DNA of 64,000 bases from Petunia secreta (lineage: Eukaryota; Streptophyta; Magnoliopsida; Solanales; Solanaceae), in assembly GCA_029990175.1 (NCBI GenBank), contig JARKIP010000032.1, positions 409,259-473,258 of the forward strand. Direction: 5' to 3'. The notes under the pieces were generated by a model. That model saw only the letters and a list, made by a program, of their open reading frames with translations. It had not been told where the DNA came from and did no database searches. Shown in pieces: positions 45,830 through 57,603 of the stretch (position 1 is the stretch's first letter; each line of letters opens with the position of its first letter). Position numbers and translations under genes: made by a program.

Positions 45830-46918
45830 GCCGCCTGGGGGTTAGGTTAGACCGCTTGGGTTTTTTCTAGTATCTGATGGCAGTCAACGTGTCAGCCATT
45901 CTTCCCCATTAGACTTGTCAATCCTTTGCTCTTTTTTCTTCTCTCTTCCAGTTCTCCCCCTCACTTTATTTGACAGGGGCGGAGAATACCACTCTATCAA
46001 TAACAAGAAAAAAGTAGCAATTCCCTTTCAAATGGTTTGAGCTAGGAAGCAACCTGCTATCTATCGATAGGCGAGAACAGACTATTATTGACTGCTTCGC
46101 CTATCTATTCTATTATGGCGGCTTGGAGACATCAGAGGAAGACCATCATCTCTATCCGGGTACGATCATAGCTTCATTCATTCGTTGAACCTTGGGGATC
46201 ACCGCTAGCACTGAGATCAATCACCACACTACCTCTATCATACATACGACAATACACGAAGCGAGAGTGCATGGTCAACACACACCTAAAGCACCTACAT
46301 TCTGTCTTGCAGCCAATACAACCACAACCTAACTTGCACGAGATTCAACAACCGAAGCTACTGGTAGTCCCGAGGGGGCGTAATCCTCCTATAATAGTAG
46401 CAGTACTGAACAAGCGAGTCATCGGTCCGAGGAAAGAAAAGGACCGCCTTTGAAAAAAAATAGATAGGGAAGACCAAAATTGCAAGTTCCTCTTAATTTG
46501 CACAACTCAATACTCTTCATCTAGATTGTACCTCTTGCATTGAAGTTTCTCTCGGGATTTGAAAGCGAAATTTCCAACTTGGTACCCAAGCAGCAATATC
46601 TTTGTGACCCTGCGTCAGGGGGGAGGAAAATCAGCCCAACTGAGGAGCCCCTCAGTAGAAAGGCGGACACAACAGAACGGGCACTGAAGACTTTACTTTG
46701 ATTCACTCGGAGAGACTCCAATAAGGAACCCCCGTGGACCTCGGAAACACCATATAATCCCTCTTCCCTCTACGATTGGAAGGAGATGCAAACTTCAAAC
46801 CGTAGAACAAGGTAGAGCTATACAGCCACCCTGAATGCTAAAAGTCTGGAGAAAATTGTTGAACATCAACCGCCCTAAAAAGAAGAGGATATCCGAGGGA
46901 CGCACTCCTAGTTCAAAT
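45830..46918. other. Mitochondrial-like DNA inside T2
   Basis: The base composition and texture differ from all surrounding retroelement sequence: mixed motifs such as GACTGCTTCGCCTATCTATT, CTATTATGGCGGCTTGGAGA and CCGAGGAAAGAAAAGGACCG resemble plant mitochondrial intergenic DNA. This is recognition by style, not by alignment. No mitochondrial gene is recognised. Part of it (46225-46625) recurs at 63596-64000 in a different context. Edges are approximate. Alternatives are a captured nuclear segment or an unrelated repeat. Confidence 0.4.
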
Positions 46919-47624
46919 TAAGTTGCTTCCGGGACATGTTCCCATTCAACTAAAGATGAAAAACTAGAAGAAGCCAAATTGTGTTGGCATTCCTCTGCTG
47001 TAGTGCGCCACATGATAAGAAGAATATCACAACAATCACCACGTATGAAGGAGAGCATATCATCATTATAATCCTGGTCAAACTTCATGGCTCGGGGGAC
47101 TTTATTCATTCCTTTATGGATGAAGAAAGAAAAGAAGATCAATGCAAATGAGTTTCCTCCTATAGTTCCCTCATGCATCATCCATTCAGAATAACGAAGA
47201 GTTTCTGGGAATTTAAACCAGGATCAAAACATTTTGTAGGAAAGAAAAGTTTCTCACTATCATAAGAAGCTGATGAAGAAGTGAAGTATTTCTAAAGAGA
47301 AGTTTATAATTTCTCCATTGTCGCAAACTCTCTATTTATAGGTAGACAAGAGACAAGGATGGAGCACGAAACGGTCAAGCGTCATTATTACTGGAGAAAT
47401 GAAACGATTCAGAGCAGTTAATAGCGGTTCTTAAAAAGATGCATGGAATCGGTATCAGCCAATCAGATGAAAGCACGCGAAGTTCTTGAGGAAACTAGCA
47501 TTATTCTTTGTCAAAGAGACTGCGAGTCTCAAGGAGTCAGTGAGATATCTTTTCACATCCATCTTGTACGCCACTTTCATTTCCTGACTGCTTGCATCAG
47601 CACTCAGCAAGTGGGGAAACTGAC
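46919..47624 (+). other. Segment between mitochondrial-like DNA and T2 3' LTR
   Basis: No recognised gene. A minus-strand frame (MMHEGTIGGNSFALIFFSFF, 47181-46918) and a plus-strand frame starting at 47443 are both present again in the duplicated copy, so they do not count as independent evidence. The last 14 bp (GTGGGGAAACTGAC) look like a polypurine tract. Confidence 0.45.
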
Positions 47625-48085
47625 TATGTGGACAAAATACGCCACCTGCTATTACGGAGATACGAGTCTAGCTGGTGAGATTAGGTTTATCTTACAAGTC
47701 ACCGGGCACAGAGGATACACGGCCGCTCCTTGGGCCAACAACCATTCAGGCGGCACGGCCATAAGATGCAGGGCATACAACCCACCGCATTAGGTTTACA
47801 ATCTCCTAGTTAGAGTTTAGTATATACCACCGCCTTGAGTTATAGGCCTATAGCCTTATTAGTCTTTGTATTTTACCTTCATTAGAACTGGGTATCTATT
47901 ACTATAAATACCCAACCTTATATTGTATTGTACACTCAAGAGATTCAATACTGAATCTACTTTACTTTTCTTGCTCATTATTTCTCTTTTTTACTTACAT
48001 ACTTTTCTGTCGTATTTACAGTATTGTTTTTGACCTCATTCTTAATTAATTGTTTAACCTAGGAGACTAACTTTAGGCATAAACA
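47625..48085 (+). repeat. 3' LTR of T2
   Basis: 461 bp starting TATGTGGACAAAA (TG mutated to TA) and ending TTAGGCATAAACA, followed by CTCCA. Closely matches 42263-42745 with several substitutions and small indels. Confidence 0.85.
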
Positions 48086-48227
48086 CTCCAGTCAGCAATG
48101 TAATACATTGAAGGCGATCCAAAATATTTTGCACCTATTTATGGTCCAAAAAGACGTTCAAAGGGTTATCAAAAGGCAATAAGGAAGTGAGAAATAAGGG
48201 GAACCCACCTGGTGCTACAAAAGGTTC

Positions 48228-48458
48228 ATGCACAACAACAAAACTACCAGGCTGATTCATCTTGGAAAAGAATTCAAAGACGCAGTGACAAAGATTCTAT
48301 TATATGAAGGAACCAGAAACCCCTGTGAGTTTTTGGAAGCATATCCCTACCAACTAGCAAGTGTGGGACAAGACGATAAACTCAGGATAAAATTGTCTGT
48401 TAAGACGCTTACTAGGCCAGCATTGAATTGGTACATAGAGCAAGACATGGGAAAATAG
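48228..48458 (+). pseudogene. Gag-like ORF of DF, copy 1
   Basis: 76-residue frame: HLGKEFKDAVTKILLYEGTR, NPCEFLEAYPYQLASVGQDD, KLRIKLSVKTLTRPALNWYI, ending at a TAG where relatives continue KWTSWSDL. This is the start of the retrotransposon gag domain (the FLEAYxYQLAxVGQDD pattern is typical of Solanaceae gag proteins). The rest of gag is absent: the sequence after about 48480 is non-coding. Start codon chosen as the first Met in frame; the true protein probably began further upstream, before the T2 insertion. Confidence 0.7.
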
Positions 48459-48459
48459 A

Positions 48460-49203
48460 CTTCTTGGAGCGATTTTGGTTGAAAGCTTATTCAACTTATA
48501 TGAACTCTCATTAAAAAACCTACACTGAAAATGAAAAAATACAATATGACCGGCCTCTAAAATAGTCTTGGCTGAAGCAGCAATCCAAGGATATACATGA
48601 TTTGAACTACCTCTGACCTGATTCCTGGAAATAGCAGGATACATAGGCAACCGAGCACCGATCATTTGATCAAAATCCTTGTTTTGACCACTACATAAAG
48701 TGCTCAAGCAATATTTCGTAATCTATATGCAATTTTTCGTCATTCTTAACTCAAACATTAAGCTATCATCTGTAGTCAAGACATTTTCTTAGCTATATAA
48801 TTGCCTTTTACGTGCAACCTTATGTGCTATGTGCTATAAATGTACTTATCTTCTTTTGCATATTTGTCACATTATGAGATTGTCCAACATTTGAACACCA
48901 AAATTGGCAAGGATCTGCATTTAGAAGAAGCTGAAATGACGAGATAAGTTGAAATATTTAACTCTGGAATAAAGTCTTTAGAACTGTAGAGTAATGACAA
49001 GGAGACAAATGTGAGACAATAAAACATTTCAGACAATTCAAGCAACCCTACCACTATGCAAGTTATGACAATGGACATGAAAAATCAATTAGCAGTATAC
49101 TCGCACCAAAGTCTTACACCATGCCCAACTTACACAATAAACAACCTCCACTCTATAAAAACGTTCAACAAAATCTTATCAGGCCTAACACGATTAGCGA
49201 GCT
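48460..49203 (+). other. DF non-coding segment after gag, copy 1
   Basis: No gene supported. Lines up with A at about 15370-14530 and with 50630-51686. Minus-strand frames here are open by chance and are broken in A and BC. Confidence 0.5.
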
Positions 49204-49794
49204 TATCACCACGTATAGAGGTGAGCATATCATCATTATAATCCTGGTCAAACTTCATGACTCGGGGGACTTTATTCATTCCTTTATGGATGAAGAAAGA
49301 AAAGAAGATCAATGCAAATGAGTTTCCTCCTATAGTTCCCTCATGCATCATCCATTCAGAATAACGAAGAGTTTCTAGGAATTTAAACCAGGATCAAAAC
49401 ATTTTGTAGGAAAGAAAAGTTTCTCACTATCATAAGAAGCTGATGAAGAAGTGAAGTATTTCTGAAGAGAAGTTTATAATTTCTCCATTGTTGCAAACTC
49501 TCTATTTATAGGTAGACAAGAGACAAGGATGGAGCACGAAACGGTCAAGTGTCATTATTACTGGAGAAATGAAACGATTCAGAGCAGTTAATAGCAGTTC
49601 TTACAAAGATGCATGGAATCGGTATCAACCAATCAGATGAAAGCACGGGAAGTTCTTGAGGAAATTAGCATTATTCTTTGTCAAAAAGACTGCGAGTCTC
49701 AAGGAGTCAGTGAGATATCTTTTCACATCCATCTTGTACGCCACTTTCACTTCCTTACTGCTTGTATCAACACTCAGCAAGTGGGGGAACTGAC

Positions 49795-50255
49795 TATGTG
49801 GGAAAAATACGCCACCTCCTATTACGGAGATACGAGTCTAGCTGGTAAGATTAGGCTTATCTTACAAGTCACCGGGCACAGAGGATACACGCCCGCTCCT
49901 TGGGCCAACAACCATTCAGGCGGCACGGCTATAAGATAGAGGGCATACGTCCCACCGCATTAGGTTTACAATCTCCTAGTTAGGGTTTAGTATATACCAC
50001 CGCCTTGAGTTATAGGCCTATAGCCTTATTAGTCTTTGTATTTTACCTTCATTAGGACTGGGTATCTATTACTATAAATACCCAACCTTATATTGTATTG
50101 TACACTCAAGAGATTCACCGCTGAATCTACTTTACTTTTCTTGCTCATTATTTCTCTTTTTTACTTACATACTTTTCCGTCGTATTTACAGTATTGTCTT
50201 TGACCTCATTCTTAATTAATTGATTAACCTAGGAGACTAACTTTAGGCATAAACA
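49795..50255 (+). repeat. Duplicated T2 3' LTR
   Basis: Second copy of the T2 3' LTR made by the tandem duplication, again followed by CTCCA. Without recognising the duplication it could be mistaken for a solo LTR. Confidence 0.85.
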
Positions 50256-50397
50256 CTCCAGTCAACAATGTAATACATTGAAGGCGATCCAAAATATTTT
50301 TCACCTATTTATGGTCAAAAAAGGCGTTCAAAGGGTTATCAAAAGGCAATAAGGAAGTGAGAAATTAGGAAAACCCACCTGGTGCTACAAAAGGTTC

Positions 50398-50628
50398 ATG
50401 CACAACAACAAAACTAGCAGGCTTATTCATCTTGGAAAAGAATTCAAAGACGCAGTGACAAAGATTCTATTATATAAAGGAACCAGAAACCCCTGTGAGT
50501 TTTTGGAAGCATATCCCTACCAACTAGCAAGTGTGGGACAAGACGATAAACTCAGGATAAAATTGTCTGTTAAGACGCTTACTAGGCCAGCATTGAATTG
50601 GTACATAGAGAAAGACATGGGAAAATAG
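50398..50628 (+). pseudogene. Gag-like ORF of DF, copy 2
   Basis: 76 residues, differing from copy 1 by only a few residues (LLYKGTR for LLYEGTR, WYIEKD for WYIEQD). Same premature TAG. Both copies descend from one ORF through the tandem duplication. Confidence 0.7.
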
Positions 50629-51686
50629 ACTTCTTGGAGCGATTTTTGTTGAAAGCTTATTCAACTGATATGAACTCTCATTAAAAAACCTACACTGAAA
50701 AGAAAAAAATACAATATGACCGGCCTCTAAAATAGTCTTGACTGAAGCAGCAATGCAAGGATATACATGATTTGAACTACCTCTGACCTGATTCCTGGAA
50801 ATAGCAGGATACATAGGCAACCCATATCGGGTTCGGTCTCTTTGCAACAAAATCTTACCCAACAAGGAATGTTGGTGCAAAGATTTAAATGCAGCAGTTG
50901 GTTGACTAGTACGAAAAATATTGAGTATCTCTTCCAAGGATGCGTAGACATCGCGGGACTCATTTTCAACAAAAGATGACAACTGCACTCAAGATCTTGG
51001 TGTTCGACAAAAATCGACCTTTCTTTTGTTCACACAACACAACCTTTGTCCCATAAAAGTCGGCCTTGGTATACTTTACGCGACATCTTTATCACTTTTT
51101 TATCAAGATTTAACAAGATTCATGTCCTGCGTAAGCAAGCATCGATCATTTGATCAAAATCCTTGTTTAGACCACTACATAAAGTGCTCAAGCAATTTTT
51201 CGTAATCTATATGCAATTTTTCGTCATTCTTAACTCAAACATTACGCTATCATCCGTAGTCAAGACATTTTCTTAGCTATGTAATTGCCTTTTATGTGCA
51301 ACCTTATGTGCTATGTGCTATAAATGTACTTATCTTCTTTTGCATATTTGTCACATTATAAGATTGTCCAACATTTGAACACCAAATTTGGCAAGGATCT
51401 GTATTTAGAAGAAGTTGAAATGATGAGATAAGTAGAAATATTTAACTCTGGAATAAAGTCTTTAGAACTGTAGAGTAATGACAAGGAGACAAATGTGAGA
51501 CAATAAAACAATTCAGACAATTCAAGAAACCCTACCACCATGCAAGTTATGACAATGGACATGAAAAATAAATTAGCAGTATACCCGCACCAAAATCTTA
51601 CGCCATACCCAACTTACACAATAAACAACCTCCACTCTATCAAGACGTTCCACAAAATCTTATCAGGCCTAACACGATTAGCGACA

Positions 51687-52207
51687 GATAAGAAAAGGAC
51701 AAAGCCTCACACTTTACTCTTCTAGCTGAATTAAAGAATATTGCAACCAACAAATGAATGGCTCCCCAGATATCCATTTTAGATTTTGATCCAACAAAGA
51801 TTTGCACCTATCACCCCAAACATTCAAGGACATGACACTGTATGAATACCCAATACGGAAGCACAAAATTCATGATCTAACGAAAAATTGGCAAATGGAA
51901 CTGCAACTCTGAGGACGAGACATTTGAAGGAAAATATACGAAATATGAAGACACCCCATCATAATCCAAGACAAGAAAAATTTTGGACAACCTCAAAATC
52001 CATCAAATCCAAATACAAGACATCAGTATAATCATCGAGATACCCAATCGGCACACTAAAGGAAAAATAAAAATTCAAGCCAATATTTGGTGTTCAATGC
52101 AATGCAACCACTTTGTTTCAACTAACGAATCTTTTTTAAGAGCAGATCCTTCGAGACAAACACAAGACTCGCAAGCAATCACAACAGACACAATAACACT
52201 TTAGCCG
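51687..52207 (+). other. DF internal non-coding segment
   Basis: Collinear with A at about 14400-13850 in reverse complement. No convincing gene; the frame at 51983-52204 has no recognisable features. Confidence 0.5.
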
Positions 52208-52582
52208 CGTCAGGCTTAAAATATGACGACCAGCCTCGTCAGGCTTATAATATTACGACTAACCTCGTCAGGCTTAAAATATGACACGACTAACCTCGTT
52301 AGACTTAAAATATGACGACTAGCCTTATCAGGCTTAAAATATGACGACTAGCCTCATGGCTTAAAATATGAAGACTAGCCACGTCAGGCTTAAAATATGA
52401 TGAGTAGCCACGTCAGGCTTAAAGTATGACGACGAGCCATGTCAGGCTTAGAATATAACGACCAGCCTCGTCGGGCTTAAAATATACGACCAGCCTCGTC
52501 GGGCTTATAATATGACGACCAGCCTCGTCAGGCCTAGAATATGACGACTAGCCTCGTCAGGCTTATAATATGATGATTAGCC
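52208..52582. repeat. 29-bp tandem repeat in DF (about 13 copies)
   Basis: Unit CGTCAGGCTTAAAATATGAC plus GACTAGCCT, first copies at 52208 and 52237. Copies vary at CGTCAGG/CATCAGG/ATGGC and some have small indels. Element A holds about four copies, BC none at this place. Confidence 0.9.
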
Positions 52583-53532
52583 ATGGACGTACGCATATGC
52601 ACTTATCTTACTTATACTGCAGGACGCTCCTTAACCTCTCGATAATTCCTCGAGCCACTTCCCACTCCCTCACACTTGCCTTCATAAATCACTCCCCATA
52701 CAAGAATAATGCCACCACACAATCTCAAATACACATTATGCACCGCCCCTACTCGAGAAACTTAGTCCTTTAGACAAAGCCTTTGCTATACCCGCAAACT
52801 ATCTATTCTGCCGGATTCCAAAGCGCTCAAATCTAAACCTCCCATACTCTAAAAAGTAATCTACCTAATCCTTCAATTCAGATAAGGTTGTCACCTTGTA
52901 TTCCTTCCTACCTTGGGTGAATTGTGCCTGTTTATCAATCGTGCGTGTCATCGTGCGTGTCATCGTGCTTAATCGTGCCCATCTGTTTCAATCGTGTGTA
53001 TTGATCATGCTTACTCCTCAATATCCCAGTTTAGTCAAGATAATTCCAAGATTTAATATTGAAGACAAGATGGCTCAGTTATCGAGATATTGTAAAAATT
53101 ATGTCTGTGTAAAATCTTCTTTATGGGTGTGTTGCGTGCCACATTTTCATAACTAGGATGATTATAATCCTCTTTTCTGACGCTCAATTTTTTGATGTTA
53201 TCTCATCTTTGACAATACCACTGTTATATTCACCAATCATTTATCGCTCAAAATTTCAAAGAGCATACAAATCAGAACTATGCATACTTAAACAAGTCCA
53301 CTCTTGACACCTAAATCATGTGTCATATACATCTCACACAAGCAGCATGCCATTCTAGAACTACACACGGCCTGATTCTCGTGAAACCCGAGATATGTAG
53401 GCAACTCAGAGATCGAGTTTTGGCCGAAACACCCCAAAACTCTTCTTTCTATTCTAAACATTTCATCCGCCCGTCGCGACAAAATCGGCTACTTCGTCAA
53501 CTATCGTTGCCCAATGATTCTTTCATCATCCC
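52583..53532 (+). other. DF terminal internal segment
   Basis: Collinear with A 12570-11609 and BC 25550-24640 in reverse complement, including GTGCGTGTCATCGTGC (52943) and CTATCGTTGCCC near the end. About 1.1 kb that contains the 30-bp repeat in A is missing here. No gene supported. Confidence 0.55.
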
Positions 53533-53550
53533 GGGGCAAAGAAGGGCAGC
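53533..53550 (+). promoter_or_regulatory. Polypurine tract of DF
   Basis: GGGGCAAAGAAGGGCAGC directly before the 3' LTR; counterpart of 24610-24630 on the other strand. Confidence 0.6.
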
Positions 53551-54113
53551 TGTTGACACCCAATTTATTCTCTTCTTTTTCTATAATTGGATATACTTAA
53601 AATGTGTAATATTTACTGTTTAAGCAAAATTTGCATTAGAAGGCATACATTTACTTGTGTTTTCCCCTATCTATACATTATATATATAATTGTGGCTATA
53701 TTGTGTAATTTCATCATTTTAGAACACTTGTTAAATAAGTGCCAAATCGTAGTCATTTGTACAAATTACGGCATTATGGCATTCAGTAATTATTTGTTTC
53801 TATTTCTACATGATTAATTTAGTTTGACCCTAATTATTTCTATGTGTGTATTTTTTTTATATATAATAAATATTTTGTTTAATTTGCACCTTTAATTAAA
53901 TATTGGTCCGATTAAAATATCCAGTCTAATTTTACTACTGCAATATATTCATTCGAAATTCAAATTATTTTGAATTTTAATAGTTTCTTTAATCTATACT
54001 AAATCCAATTTATCCCTTTTATTAAAATCCCCTTTTTATATTTTAACTTGGATAAAAATCCAACCGTATACACTTGAACCATCTGTTTTCCCCTTTTCAC
54101 ACACACACACACA

Positions 54114-54232
<119 letters not shown>

Positions 54233-55994
54233 AATCTCCAATTGCAAAATGAAAAGGAAAAGGAATCCATATATCTATGGACTCCCCTAATCATCGTCAA
54301 TCTCGTACCCACCGACGCCCAATTCTTGATTATTCTTTCAGTCCTGCTTGAACTCTTTCATATCCTTTTTTTAAATATATTCTTCCTTATCATTTATACA
54401 AAAAATTTGCTCCCTCTCCCTCTTTGATTATCTTTCCTTTCTTGACACCAGTCAGTTCGTAATTAACAACTACTGTTTATTTCATTCTGACATGAATATT
54501 CTAGTGCCACACCCTCTACTAAGAAGACATTATTTTCAGTTTTGATACAAAACTCTTGGAATTTCTTTCATTTTACTAATTATATGAGATAGATTTTTAT
54601 AATCAATATACTTATGATCTTTCCCCGCATGATCCTTGTTGATTCTAACGGCTATTTGATTAGCCTAATTTTAGGAATTTTGCCGTTTTATTCTTTAAAC
54701 TCCTGCACTATAAGTATTGGTAATTTTGTCATTGATTGACCATCAAGTGAGAGCGCTTCTTCCCCATCGTCTCCCCCTCCTAACTCCACCAATATACAAA
54801 AAAAGGGAGATACATACATACACATCATACCCCTTCATCTTCCCCATTTCTTTTAACTATTTTCACAACAGAGAGATGAGGACACATGCACACAACAAAA
54901 ACGTAGAGTGCACACCACACACACCATAAAATACACACACACACTATTGACGCCAAGCGATATACATACAACCGACCAGGAACTAGACCACATAATTTAC
55001 AGAGTGGAAAACGAGGGGATAATCACACACACATTTTATCTAACATCTCTCCCTCAAGCTACTCCATACTTTTCCCTGTCGAAGACGCCAAGTGACCATA
55101 AATAGGTCGTGGTGAAGCATTACTGGAAAATACTCTTCTGCTTATGATGGCAACCGGCATCGGAAAAACAAGCATCGACTTTTTATTGTCGGGACAACTA
55201 GGAAATGACTAGCAAACATGCCATATGGATGAAGCTTTCTTGTACTTGTCGACTGAAATAGGTTCTACCCTTGTTTTTATTTTTTGTCATGGCTTTTTTG
55301 CATAAAGAGAAGTTTTTTGTTGTTGTTTATCTTACAACTTTCTTTAAGCATATAATGATTTCTTTAATCATTGTGTTAAGTATATTGATAGGATAGCTAG
55401 TTTAGATAAGTAGTATTTTCTAACTACTTTCAATTGGGACTAATTAATTTCTTTGTGGAGTGTTTGTTGCTTTGTTCATTGAAACTATAGCTATTATTTC
55501 CTCATCATGTGGATACATACAATAAGATAACCAACTCTTGGATACAAAATACTATCAACCTGGAGTAGTAATGTTTTGCTATATTTTCTCATGTCCTAGT
55601 TGCAGCTTATCTTACATTTACGCATGCTCATTTGAAAGTACTCTAAAGTTCATATGCTAGGAAATCATGGCCTTGCATCAATTTTAGTTTAGGTTTCACC
55701 ATATAAAATGATATATTCTTCTTGACTCATTTTTTTCCTTTGTTAGCTAAAGAATAAAGAATAAACATACGCTCACCTCTTTTTTTTTTTTTGAATATTT
55801 CTTTACATGTACACTATGATGGAGTGATGGCACTTTAATTTCAACCACGGCACACACACAGCGTCAACAATGAAGATTGAGCGGAGTCATTACCCAAAAG
55901 CGACTTCTCGAATGAAGAACACATATATAGCTTTATAAATTAAAGCGACTCGTTATTCCCTGATTCTTTATTTGATTTGTCACTCCCTTAAGAG

Positions 55995-56335
55995 TTTTAA
56001 AAGATTCATCTTTACTACTAATTTTTTTTACAAAAAAAATCATTTTCTTTAAACATTTAGTTATATTTTAAAAATTAAATGTTAAACTATTTTTTAAGCT
56101 TATTTGTTTTTAAATTTCAGCGCTTCTAAGATAGAAAACGTCATTTACTCGTACTGCTGAGGCTAAATTATTTTGATTTCAACACTATTTTCAAAACTAA
56201 ATATTTTAATACTTCTTTTGTCTTGTCCAAAAACGTTTAAGATTGTTGATCATACAAATTCAAATAGATGGAAGTAATATTAGATTGGGCCCTTCTCTCA
56301 TCTTGCATATACCTGATCCAACATTCTTCTAAATG
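55995..56335. repeat. Extra block in LTR F
   Basis: Sequence present in the 3' LTR but not in the 5' LTR, which reads from AAGAGTTGTAAATTCTTTAC straight to TTTAATTCATTTG. AT-rich, no coding sense. I did not find clear terminal inverted repeats, so insertion here and deletion in the other LTR are both possible. Confidence 0.55.
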
Positions 56336-57345
56336 CTTTACATTAATTCATTTATTGGTTAAGTTGTTTAATTATTTCCTCTCATCAAATTCGTCACCAA
56401 AAAAAAGTGACACATGTCTCTACTAAATACTTTTTTTTTCTTGTGAAGCATTACATTCGCTAAAAGATGCTTTATAGAAGATTCAGCATATCTTGTTCTA
56501 TTCATCTGGCTTCACACATAAAATACGAATATCTCAAAATATTTAATATTGGGGAGTTGGGTGGTGTTGATTATTGCTAGCTTTTGACCTCTTTAAGATA
56601 TAATATAATATAGTACTTGGTTAGTTAAAATATTATTTGATTAGTTAAAATTTCATGCCTAATTATTAGTTTAATTGCTTAACCTTTTATTTAAAATTTC
56701 AGATGTTTAGTCCGGCCGGAAACCACACTTGGTGGAACCTAAGAGGTGTCTAACACCTTCCTTTCGGGTTAACCTGAACCCTTACTGGAAATTTATGATT
56801 CATAGACTAAGTTTCGGAGTTAACTCTAAAATTGGCTAGAAACAAAGTTGGTGTCCTAATACACCTAGTTAAATATTTTTTTAGCCGGCGAGTCAGAGTC
56901 TTACCCATGAGTTCCAATAAGTCAAATCCTGTTTCAAACTTTAATGGTCCAAGAAAAGGGGTGTCGACAAAGTGATCATGATGATTTTTTCTACTAACCT
57001 TTATTTTTGTAGGTTTAATGTTTTCATAAGGAAGTATTTATTTTTACTTCATAATATTTTGAGTATGGATGCTACGTATTGAATTGGAGATTCACTTAAG
57101 CACATTCTAAATCCCACACAATTGCAAAGTAGTACAACAATTGCATGAAGTTACAAGAATTCAAGGTAATAAAGTGCGCGGAGCTGAATTGTGTACGAGG
57201 AGCAGCAGCAGTGTAGGTCATAGTCTAGGTGTCACCTTGGATATCGCCTGCTGGAGTACTGGACAGCTTTGCATATTTCACTGGTGAAAGATGTTTGAGG
57301 GGCGACGCTTCTCAGGCCACCTTGCCAAAATAGTGGGGTATCTTT

Positions 57346-57603
57346 TTGCAGCCGCGATCTTCAGGTGTCACATCTCATAATGCCGCAACACCTTGGAAGC
57401 AATGGAGAAAGGAAGACATCCTCTACAACGCTGAATTTTCTGGACCCTGCATCTCGCAGGAAGACTGGCGGATCAAGTTCAAGCATTCCTACCATTATCC
57501 AGCATCTCAAAGGTTACAGGTATGGTCTAAATATCAACGAAATTTAGCAGCTACATGGAGTAATCTAAAGCAAGACGAGCTATATCAATTCCTACACATC
57601 TGA
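57346..57603 (+). CDS. Possible last exon of an unknown gene, or a fragment
   Basis: An 85-residue frame with non-repetitive, protein-like composition: TPWKQWRKEDILYNAEFSGP, SQEDWRIKFKHSYHYP, VWSKYQRNLAATWSNL, ending in LYQFLHI and TGA. It is preceded by a good splice-acceptor-like stretch (TATCTTTTTGCAG, ending at 57351) and followed by AT-rich sequence like a 3' untranslated region. A second frame in the same stretch ends near a donor-like CAG/GTATGG at 57518, so the reading frame is not certain. I do not recognise the protein. It lies outside all retroelements I could define, which makes it the best host-gene candidate here. Confidence 0.3.
   Translation: MQPRSSGVTSHNAATPWKQWRKEDILYNAEFSGPCISQEDWRIKFKHSYHYPASQRLQVWSKYQRNLAATWSNLKQDELYQFLHI

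Larger units (their letters stand above)
42263..48085 (+). mobile_element. T2: Tat-lineage Ty3/gypsy element, internally deleted
   Basis: Plus-strand element of 5823 bp bounded by CTCCA on both sides. Order: LTR 42263-42745, PBS, gag remnant, protease, RT N-terminal third, then a deletion that fuses RT directly to the integrase core, 3' non-coding region, a mitochondrial-like segment, polypurine-like stretch, LTR 47625-48085. Same family as T1, on the other strand. Not autonomous. Confidence 0.85.
47034..49203. repeat. Tandem duplication, copy 1
   Basis: Collinear with 49204-51686, from ATCACCACGTAT to ACACGATTAGCGA. It includes the last 590 bp of the T2 internal region, the T2 3' LTR, the CTCCA site and about 1.1 kb of DF (gag-like ORF and following non-coding sequence). 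Relative to copy 2 it lacks about 310 bp at 48656. Confidence 0.88.
49204..51686. repeat. Tandem duplication, copy 2
   Basis: Second copy of 47034-49203, joined directly head to tail at ATTAGCGA/GCTTATCACC. It keeps an extra 310 bp (50830-51140), including GTTCGGTCTCTTTGCAACAA, that is also found in A (about 15200-15220) and so is ancestral. After the copy, normal DF sequence resumes (CAGATAAGAAAAGGACAAAG). Confidence 0.88.

Noticed and set aside
45830..46918. A functional mitochondrial gene or a tRNA
   Set aside because: No recognisable mitochondrial coding sequence or cloverleaf with the expected conserved boxes was seen; only the general sequence style suggests an organellar origin.
49795..50255. 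Solo LTR of a third T-family element
   Set aside because: It is the second copy of the T2 3' LTR within a tandem duplication; the DF flanking sequence is duplicated with it.
50524..50988. 154-residue minus-strand frame that looked like a captured host gene (YPAISRNQVRGSSNHVYP)
   Set aside because: The plus strand here is collinear with non-coding DF family sequence also seen in A, where the frame is broken. It overlaps the gag-like ORF on the other strand and its shorter twin at 48354-48707 is from the tandem duplication.
52208..52582. CRISPR-like array of 29-bp repeats
   Set aside because: The units are head to tail without spacers, in a plant retroelement. It is a simple tandem repeat.
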